Below the pieces are notes generated by a model that made no database searches, was not told where the DNA came from, and saw only the letters and a program-made list of their open reading frames with translations. This document shows positions 56,858 through 64,000 of a DNA stretch of 64,000 bases, piece after piece. The stretch's first letter is position 1, and every line of letters starts with the position of its first letter. The stretch comes from Amphibalanus amphitrite (Eukaryota > Arthropoda > Thecostraca > Balanomorpha > Balanidae): NCBI RefSeq assembly GCF_019059575.1, contig NW_024881973.1:372001-436000 (forward strand), given 5' to 3'. The translations under genes and the position numbers were made by a program.

Positions 56858-58477
56858 TTGCAGGAGGCCCAAAGGCAGGATGAAGACTGTCAACATCTGG
56901 TTCAAAGTCTCGAGCCCGACGGGCCAAACAAGGCCTGGCATCGAGACCATGTCTTCCGAATAGCACCCGATGGAGTGTTGGAAGAAGTCACGCAAGACGT
57001 ATCCGGAGAAACATCTTACAAGATCGTACTTCCGCAGGCTCTAATCAAGAAGGCTGTCCAAGATGCCCACGCTGGTCATCTCAAGACAAAGAAAACTCTC
57101 GATAAACTGAGGACACGTTACTTCTTCAAGCACATGTATGCCACATGCCATCGCTACGTGCAAGGCTGCAACACGTGTCAGGAAAAGGACCGAGGCCCGA
57201 AGCACAAGGCACCAATGGGTACCATGCCTGAACCACTCGGGGCATGGCACACAGTGGCCGTGGACGTACTGGGACCCCTGCCACAAACAAGGTCAGGGAA
57301 GAAATATGTGGTGGTCATCACCAACTATCTGACGAAGTACGTACTAGCGGTGCCCACGCGAGACCAGACGGCGGAAACAACGGCGGCTGTTCTCATGGAC
57401 AAGTTTCTAGAATATGGACTACCCGAACGACTAATAACGGACAACGGCAGCAACTTCAGGTCCCTGCTCGTGAATGAGCTCTGCAGGCTACTCGAAATCT
57501 CCCATCTGTTTACAACACCTTACCATCCACAGTTTGACGGACTATGCGAGCGGTACAACAGGACCCTGGCATCCATGCTGAGGGCATTCGTCAGCGAAAA
57601 CCAAAGAGATTGGGATCTGTACCTCCCTTATGTGATGCACGCGTACCGTGCAGCACCACAAGAGTCAACAAAAGAATCGCCATTCTTCCTGATGTTCTTC
57701 CGACCATGCCGAGCACCGCTGGACATCATGCTGGCTGAAACGGAGCGACGACCACTGAACCTCCAAGATCTTCGGCAGACAAAAAACCAGGAAGTCAGGA
57801 GACTCCACGAGGCATTCCGTGTGGTTCAACTACGACTGAGGCGGGCAAGGGAGGATCAGAAGATGGCCCATGACAAGAGAAGCCGACCAAGAGAGTTCCA
57901 AGTGGGAGATGAAGTGTACCTCTTGGATGAAAGGATCGCGGAGGGTAACACGCGAAAACTACATCGCCCATGGAAACCAGGGTACCGAGTCATCAAGAAA
58001 CTGGGACCGCTCAGCTATGGTCTTGAGCGTCCTGATCGACGGGGGAGGACAGTTCTGGCACACGTGGAGCGACTAAAACCAGCCATCCCAGAGATGGTAT
58101 GGCCCGAGGAGGTCCAGGAAGCAGCCAGAAGAGGGAGCGAGACACACCAACCAACCGACCAGACGAAACTGGACGTCTGGCTTAAAGGAGAAAAGCAGCG
58201 ATTCAAGCCGTTCAGGCCAGATTGGAATTGGGAAGAGGATCGGATTGATGGGTACGAAGTACAAAGAGAAGGCTCAGAGTCGGAAGGAGCACGGGCCACA
58301 GAAGGAGTGAAGGACACAGGACAATCCCCAGAGGATCAAGAGGAAGAACTGCAAAGCCCCACCCCTAGGCACGGCGGAGGGCGTGAGGAAGTAGACGGGA
58401 ATACCCCTACACAAAGGGATTGGCGAGAGAACCCTAGGAGGTCCAGGAGGATTCGTGCCCGACAGAATAGGAACTAG
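56858..58477 (+). CDS. Integrase of Ty3/gypsy relic (open frame)
   Basis: A 539-codon open frame. Zinc-binding HHCC: H71, H74, C104, C107. Catalytic triad: D136, D195 and E231, with the standard 35-residue spacing between the last two. A C-terminal DNA-binding-like part follows (VGDEVYLLDER at about 348-358), then a long acidic/proline-rich tail. It would insert the cDNA copy into chromosomes. The triad is intact although the element around it is defective. The start codon is not certain, because RT and RNase H were lost upstream. Confidence 0.9.
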   Translation: MQEAQRQDEDCQHLVQSLEPDGPNKAWHRDHVFRIAPDGVLEEVTQDVSGETSYKIVLPQALIKKAVQDAHAGHLKTKKTLDKLRTRYFFKHMYATCHRYVQGCNTCQEKDRGPKHKAPMGTMPEPLGAWHTVAVDVLGPLPQTRSGKKYVVVITNYLTKYVLAVPTRDQTAETTAAVLMDKFLEYGLPERLITDNGSNFRSLLVNELCRLLEISHLFTTPYHPQFDGLCERYNRTLASMLRAFVSENQRDWDLYLPYVMHAYRAAPQESTKESPFFLMFFRPCRAPLDIMLAETERRPLNLQDLRQTKNQEVRRLHEAFRVVQLRLRRAREDQKMAHDKRSRPREFQVGDEVYLLDERIAEGNTRKLHRPWKPGYRVIKKLGPLSYGLERPDRRGRTVLAHVERLKPAIPEMVWPEEVQEAARRGSETHQPTDQTKLDVWLKGEKQRFKPFRPDWNWEEDRIDGYEVQREGSESEGARATEGVKDTGQSPEDQEEELQSPTPRHGGGREEVDGNTPTQRDWRENPRRSRRIRARQNRN

Positions 58478-58571
58478 GAAGCTGCATTGACGCTATGAAA
58501 CGTATTCGCTTGATACAACCTGGCAAAAGGACTACAACGCTCTTTTCTTTTCCAGGTGGTACGCAATCATC

Positions 58572-60297
58572 ATGCTGGGCGTGTTGGTCGTCCACGGCCA
58601 GCCGGGCGGGATCGTCCAACCGAACCTGTTACAAGAACGAAACACACCGGGACTGAGCAGTGGTGTGCTGTTCGTGCCAAGAGGACCGTTGGTGCTGGTG
58701 ACAGGAACTTGGACGTTAGTGATCCGCGTTCAAAGCCAACAAGTACAGGAGCAAGCCGGAGTCATTCAAGGACATTTCGACCAAATTAGTAGAGCGATTA
58801 GGGGTTTGCCGGAGTTCGAGAGAGGAAAAACAAGGCCTTTGGCGGACGAAAATCAACGAACGTCTAAGAAGCGATCAAATTACATCAGGCACGAGGCTAG
58901 ACGAAGGAGGAGCTGGCAAAGGACTCTTGCCGGTATGTGGAACCAAGAAAAGAAGTGGATGGTATACGAATTGGATGTCGCAGAGAGAGAAATGAGACAA
59001 CTGCAGACGGAGTTAAGGCTAAGCCACAAAGCTATGGGACTTATCCCATTCATAGGAGATGGGTTGAAGTGGGCATTTGGAACGGCTACTGAAGAAGACA
59101 CGAAGCGACTACATCAGGAAATCAAGGGAGTGAAAGCGGGAGTAGGAAAAATTGCATCACATGATTGAGCTACAAACGACTATTATCGGGAAATTGCGCG
59201 AAGGACAACAGATCAACGCGAGGAATATACAGGCATTGGCCAACTCAACTCAAGAAATTCTGAACAAAGTTCTTAGAAGTCAAAATGAAGAGGAGTTGAT
59301 GAGGCTAACTACTCATGAGACCATCCGTCAGGAAATGGATATTTACCAAGCCGTAGCCACAGCCATTCGCACCATTGGAGCAGCTGTTCTCACGTTTCGG
59401 CAGGAAGTAAAACAGTTGTGTGAAGCTATGGCACACACGCAGAAAGGAGAAGTAACCCCGGCGATTTTACCACTAAAACAGCTTAAAACCACTCTAGCCG
59501 AAATTCAGCAAAAACTCCCAGAAGGATGGGCTCTGGCAGCATCAACCAACAACGTCGCTGACGTATACGCAACATTATCAAGCATGGCAATCCCGCTATC
59601 AGATGGATGGGAGGCGCATATAAGGGTGCCTCTGATGTACCAGCCATACGCGCAATTTGAGTTGTATCAAGTGACACCGATCCCAACCCACTTCTTGAAC
59701 TCCACGGCAGCATTGGAAACCGTAGTCGACGCCGAGTATTTTGCTCTAACACACGATCATCGTCTGCACATGAAATTAAGGAAGAAAGAAGTCGACCGAT
59801 GCAAAAGACACGGCAATAAGAATTATTGCACAGATTTCACGCCGCTTATAGAGGAGCAACGACAAGGATGTCTCTACGATGCCTTCAGAGGAAATACAGA
59901 ACAGACTGATCAAACTTGCCGACGTCGCATCACAAGACCTCCAGCTCAGTTGTACACGCTGTCAGAAAACAAATGGATCTATATACTGCCTACGGCTGAA
60001 TCCTTTTCCATGCAATGTGTGGACACTCCGACTCCAAACAAGGTGTTTCGGCTGCAAGGAACTGGAGTATTTTCACTACCTCTCGGGTGCTCAGCGATCG
60101 GAGACAAGTACATAATCCCACCACATCTGCTCCGGAAGAGTAGCACTACGATGAACGTCTCGATGGAAGATCTGAGTCATTTTGAAATTCATCTTGACAT
60201 CGAAACCTTGTTGACCCGGATCCCAGTGGAAGCCGGAATGAATCAAGCCTCCAATTTAAAAAGCATCTTCCATCAGATGCATTTGTATGCCGGGTGA
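58572..60297 (+). pseudogene. Envelope-like fusion protein relic (errantivirus/baculovirus-F type)
   Basis: Two overlapping frames, 58572-59168 and 59152-60297, together resemble an F-type envelope protein. The first has a hydrophobic N-terminus (likely signal peptide), a basic tetra-Arg cluster of furin type near residues 112-115, a heptad-like region, and the GTATEEDTKRL block conserved in this class about 165-175 residues in. The second is the rest of the ectodomain, with paired cysteines. A frameshift near 59160 breaks the gene, and no transmembrane anchor is visible before the stop at 60297. Family assignment rests on these few blocks and position after pol. Confidence 0.65.
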
Positions 60298-60468
60298 ATT
60301 ACTGTCTGCTGAACTGTACTACACTTTATCTTGGAGAAGTAGTCTATCTCGACGAAGTGATTTATAACTGCTACTGGCCCGGATGACCTGCTACAACGAT
60401 GCAAGTTATAATCTCACGCCATACTCACTCTATCTACGGTCTTCCACATAAGCTGAGCTACGAGAACC

Positions 60469-61437
60469 TCACCTAGACCCCCCTCTGAAACCCGTGCTAC
60501 AGTAGAATGGAGGAGACGGCTGCAGCCTTTCAGGAGTAAGTTGACCCATTACCTGACCATGGGTTTGACCAAGTAACTTTCTGCAGATGACGCATTGTTT
60601 GTTAATCTTCTTGATGATTCGTCGGGCTCCGGGCACCCAGAATTTTGTCTGTAGGCGAGCGAGAATAGTTTCAACACCACCGTGATTTTGTTTGTGTAGC
60701 TTCTGTATCAATAAGGTTGTGAAGGGTTGGTTGTTCGGTAGAAGTACAAAACAGTCTTGGTTCCAGTTCTGCTTCAGCCACTTGGAAATGCGTTTCCCGA
60801 CTGTAAGTATGCCTTGATCACTGATACTCGGTCCTAATCTTTTGAACCGTATTTCCCAGTTTCGAGAAAATTCCTGTTGGACGAGTTTGATCCAAAATGT
60901 TTCGGCCTTTTCGATTTGATCTGCTTCTGGGGGTAGACCAATGACGCTAAGTGTCCTTTCTTCTGCAGCCCTTAGAAGTCTGGCCGTAACTCTAAGAAGT
61001 TTGTCGTAATTACTGAAGTCGTCAATCCGCAAGTCATTACAAATGTCACGACTGGAATAGTTTGCCAGGAGAGTCATATTGACTGCCACGCGATCTGGCA
61101 GGTCGTCCTCGTAGGGTTTCTGACTTATTGGCCACGTTTCTTTAACGCCTTCTAAAAAGGACGGCCTGTTTTGCCAAATAGTTCCTGTATTCAATTCTTC
61201 TGGTCTTGCAGGTCTTGTCACCATATCTGCGGGATTGTTGCTGCCGTTTGTCCACCACCATTGAGACGGAGACGTTTTCTCTTGGATCTCAGCTATCCGG
61301 GTAGCTACAAATGTCCCAAAACCGTACGATTCCTTCTGTATTTGGGATCTAACAATGATTGAATCTACAATGTATACAGTTTCGGCGAATTGATAAGTCA
61401 TCTCCTTTTGTATTGTTTCGCCTAGCCGGCAGCCCAA
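60469..61437 (-). pseudogene. BEL/Pao RNase H and integrase zinc-binding region
   Basis: Minus-strand open frame. The N-terminal half has the RNase H-end block with WWWTNGSNNPADMVTR (the NPAD-x-x-TR signature of BEL/Pao). The C-terminal half has the integrase HHCC (H..H in LHKQNHGG, C-x2-C in QCVICRK). It ends where the gypsy relic begins. A frameshift near 61430 separates it from the next segment. Confidence 0.88.
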
Positions 61438-61928
61438 AACGGCGGCGCAAAGTTCGAGGCGGGAATGCTCAATTGACGCGTTGGAGCGATCTTGTTCTTG
61501 GCAGATACGAGAAAGGATTTGCAGTCACCAGGGTTCCCCGTTTCTATTTCCCAATGAACGTATGCGCAAGCTCCGTACGCTCGAGAGCTAGCGTCCGAAA
61601 AAAAAATGACTAACGTCGGTTGTCCGATGGCATGAGGAGGTTTAACGCATCTAGGAAAGCGCAAAAGCTCCAGCTTGAATATGTCAATTAGAAATGGGAT
61701 CCAGTCTTCTCTGCAGCTTTCCGAGACAGGCTCGTCCCAGGTGCTCTGTCCTTGTCCTCCATGTTTCGGCGAAGTATTGATGACCAGCTCTCTCATGAGT
61801 AATTTTCCTTTCAGTGTAAATGGGACAATGAGGCCAATTGGACCATAAATCATTGCGACTTGTCTGAGTAGAAGCTTTCTTGTCAAAATTTCATGGATTT
61901 TCAGTTCCGAATCACTTTTCATCACGTT
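61422..61928 (-). pseudogene. BEL/Pao RT-RNase H connection region
   Basis: Minus-strand frame with the LLLRQVAMIYGPIGLIVPFT block, the FSDASSRAYGACAY RNase H start (catalytic Asp) and downstream SKNK-like segment, all usual in BEL/Pao pol. Bounded on the right by element T. Confidence 0.88.
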
Positions 61929-62820
61929 TTAACCCTCGCATGTGTGCGGCGTTTGCCAGCTTCTAATGTGTAGGGGGGGGGGGGTCGGTTGGACCCCCCC
62001 TTGCCGTTTGGCCCCTGATCGAGCTAGAGCTTCGCGGAAAAAACGAGCGTGTTGCCCGTGACGAGAAGAAGCCGATGATACCCAATTTTAAGGTCCTAGG
62101 TCATTGGTTGACCTTCCAGGTCACGTCAATGACCCAAAGTCGGGAAAATCGGGACCTGTTAGAAAGTCGTAAAGTGTGGCTGCTAAGGGGTTTTTCGGGG
62201 TGCTGATCACGAATATCGTGTTAGTTTTGATCACAGATGATGTCTTGAAGCATTTAGACCAGGTCGGGTCAGGTCAGGTCAGGTCAACCAGTAGGCGTCG
62301 TGACGGGTATTCGTAGTACGTGTCAACCGCCTCTGACAGCTTCGTAACATGTTACGAAGTCACCAAAACTACTTCGTAAATGTTCAAATGGTTGCTAAAT
62401 TCGAATTCAGCTCCAAAAACTAGCCTAGAAACATGTAAAACTCGAAAAAGTGACCCGAGGTCACCCGAGGTCACCAAAGGTCAATGGCCTGACCTGACCT
62501 TCAAGTGACCTTGACACACACGGGAGTAACATCAAATCACATGTTTGAACGTTTGAAACCACGAAAAGCTTGCAAACACGCGGCTAGTGCGAGCCGACAT
62601 ACGCGAAATCGCGATTCCGGCCAAACATGGTCTCAGAAAAGAGGTCACAGGTCAAAGGTCATTGGGGTCAGGGTCATGAAATTTTCAGGGTAGGTGTAAA
62701 ATTGATCAATGCGAGGGTACTCAAAGATTCGTTGCGATCGGCCGCTTTTTACGCGAGTTATTCGCGAAAAACCATGGGGGGGTCCATCCGACCCCCCCCC
62801 CCTACACATGCGAGGGTGAA
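61929..62820. mobile_element. TTAA element family T in BEL/Pao
   Basis: TTAA at 61929 and mutated TGAA at 62817. Left end CCCTCGCATGTG with ATGTGTAGG repeated about 22 bp on, hairpin GGTCGGTTGGACC; right hairpin GGTCCATCCGACC and CTACACATGCGAGGG. It splits the BEL RT frame. Interior has AGGTCA sites and two TTCGTAAC-type blocks near 62340. Confidence 0.88.
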
Positions 62821-62984
62821 GTCCATTTTGTCTCGTTTCTGGGAAAAGTTTAGCCTCATTTCGAATACGAAGTTATTATCTTGCGTTTCCCAAAACATTC
62901 CTAGGATTTTCACACGTTTTGTTTTCATGATCAATACATTTTGGCTTGCGTTTTCCTTTTTGTCGCCCGAGAAAACCCAACGCT
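62821..62984 (-). pseudogene. BEL/Pao RT segment between T and U
   Basis: Minus-strand frame of about 55 codons with the VKILGMFW block characteristic of the BEL/Pao RT thumb. It continues in frame across the removed insertions on both sides. Confidence 0.82.
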
Positions 62985-63924
62985 TTATCCCTCGCACGAC
63001 CAGGCCATTTCTCATAACACGAACGACCAGGGGGGGTTACGACCCCCCCTGGCGTTTCGAAAGGGAAGGTCGTAGAGCTTAGCGGAAAAAACCAACGGAT
63101 TGCTCTCAACGAGATCTCGCGATTGGTGGTATATTTTTTGGTCCTAGGTCAACATTTGACCTACTTATGACCGGTGAAAGGTCAAATTTTCCGAAAAATC
63201 AAACTTTTTCAACTTTCCGCGGCGATTGCGGCAAAACGGTGGGAGATATCGACTTGAAACCTTCACTATCGTGTTCCTTGATCAATTCTCTATCGTTTGG
63301 TATGTATTTCGTTTCCCTAGCTCTAAAAATGGCGCGTTGGGAGCGCCGGAAGTCGGCAAGGTCACAGTCGGCGGCAGAAATTCGAAAAATCAAAATTTAC
63401 ATTTTTGAAATCTGATTGTATTTTTGGATTTGGGAGGTCCATTTGCTCCCTATAGAAGCTAATATTGCTGCATATTCCCATTGAGGTGACAAGAATTAGC
63501 AAAATAGTGGTTCGGGCGCTTTTCAAAGAAAGTACCGGACGCTGTTCCTCTTGTGACGTCATAGCTCCGTGACCTGACCTGACCCGGTCAATTTTCTTGC
63601 ACCACACGATAGCCAATGCTTGCCCCAACAAGCATGTGAAGTTTCATCATGATCCATCAAACAATGTGGGTATCACCGGCAGAAAACCTAGGGATTCGGC
63701 GCACACGTTTGGTAACTGTCGGCCAGAGGCTGTACCTCTTATGACGTCATAACTCCGTGACCTGACATGACCCGATCACTTTTTTTCGGCAAAAGATGCG
63801 CAAAGGTTGCCCCAGAGGGTATTGAAAATTTCAGCCCGCTACGACAAGCCGTTTAGCGTGCACTTCGAAAAAACCTCAGGGGGGGGGGGTTGATACAACC
63901 CCCCCCTAGGCGTTCTAGGGTTAT
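62985..63924. mobile_element. TTAA-type element U (TTAT site) in BEL/Pao
   Basis: TTAT at 62985-62988 and 63921-63924. Left CCCTCGCACGACCAGG with ACGACCAGG repeated about 17 bp on and a GGTTACGACC hairpin; right GGTTGATACAACC hairpin and CTAGGCGTTCTAGGG. With one TTAT the surrounding RT frame is continuous. Confidence 0.82.
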
Positions 63925-64000
63925 GTTCAAGTTTCCCTTAGCAAGGATGTTTTGGACGTCAGAGGCTAAAGCCAATGCCTCGCTGCTATTTGTGACCGAT
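63925..64000 (-). pseudogene. BEL/Pao RT segment, continues beyond window
   Basis: Minus-strand frame encoding the ALASDVQNIL-like helix that follows the catalytic region of BEL/Pao RT. It is cut by the window end, so the catalytic YVDD lies outside. Confidence 0.7.

Larger units (their letters stand above)
54330..60468 (+). mobile_element. Ty3/gypsy relic with envelope-like gene, inserted in BEL/Pao
   Basis: Order on the plus strand: gag zinc knuckle, protease, RT start, integrase, envelope-like fusion protein. Gag upstream of the knuckle, most of RT and all of RNase H are missing, and I find no pair of LTRs at the borders. The relic separates the zinc-binding part of the BEL/Pao integrase (ending near 60470) from its catalytic part (starting near 54388). 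Gene order with an envelope resembles errantivirus-like endogenous elements of invertebrates. Confidence 0.8.

Overview
The window is repeat-dominated nuclear DNA of a metazoan, most likely an aquatic invertebrate. Intron-style splice sites, LINE, BEL/Pao and Ty3/gypsy relics, hAT and Tc1/mariner elements, many MITE-like repeats and the absence of any operon or compact gene layout all point that way. I cannot fix the species from sequence alone. No complete host gene is visible, only a few exon-like pieces.

The main content is a large, diversified group of short elements (about 0.6-1.2 kb, no transposase) inserted at TTAA. All begin and end with CCC...GGG. Next to that comes a short family-specific tag, and then a G-run/C-run hairpin whose loop-proximal arms also differ by family but match between the two ends of one element. 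One end carries the tag once; the other carries it twice, separated by about 15-30 bp. I name the families A, B, C, D, E, E1, H, I, J, K, L, M, N, T and U by tag. Their interiors are rich in AGGTCA half-sites and TGACGTCA, and fall into a few core types. The organisation is piggyBac-like (TTAA, CCC termini, asymmetric ends), but no coding copy is present to prove it.

Layout. 1-6094: an A copy containing E1, then a second kind of TTAA element (AGGGACAGTATCA ends) holding a 3.4 kb hAT-like element (8-bp target duplication ATTCAAAG), which holds a LINE whose RT part is inverted relative to its C-terminus (twin-priming pattern). 6197-6829: Tx1/L1-like LINE fragment. 7164-14052: a CACTG-ended element of 6.9 kb with subterminal repeats, carrying exon-like pieces on the minus strand, a TA-flanked MITE and an A copy. 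14055-20300: B relic, I copy, mariner-type fold-back MITE, A/C-only minisatellite. 20302-24560: D copy, a CACGTG-rich tandem repeat family (Q), a 152-bp hAT MITE made of GACTCC repeats. 25431-32859: head-to-tail chain H, D, C, A(with B inside), a 0.7 kb exon-bearing segment, I. 34602-41625: a second copy of the A(B)-exon-I composite, expanded by E and by J, which itself contains another I. 41626-43890: Q repeats, an exon encoding an IRE1/RNase L-like kinase C-terminus, a D relic. 43893-45278: minus-strand LINE split by K. 45279-49169: chain L, L, M and the AGG-ended element R. 49560-52590: relics of H, T and B, then N. 52840-53640: degenerate minisatellite. 53722-64000: a minus-strand BEL/Pao relic broken by a Ty3/gypsy relic with an envelope-like gene and by T and U.

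The most notable result is that the duplicated exon-bearing unit (28902-32859 and 34602-41625) begins and ends exactly at TTAA termini of two different element families, as if two related elements had moved everything between them.
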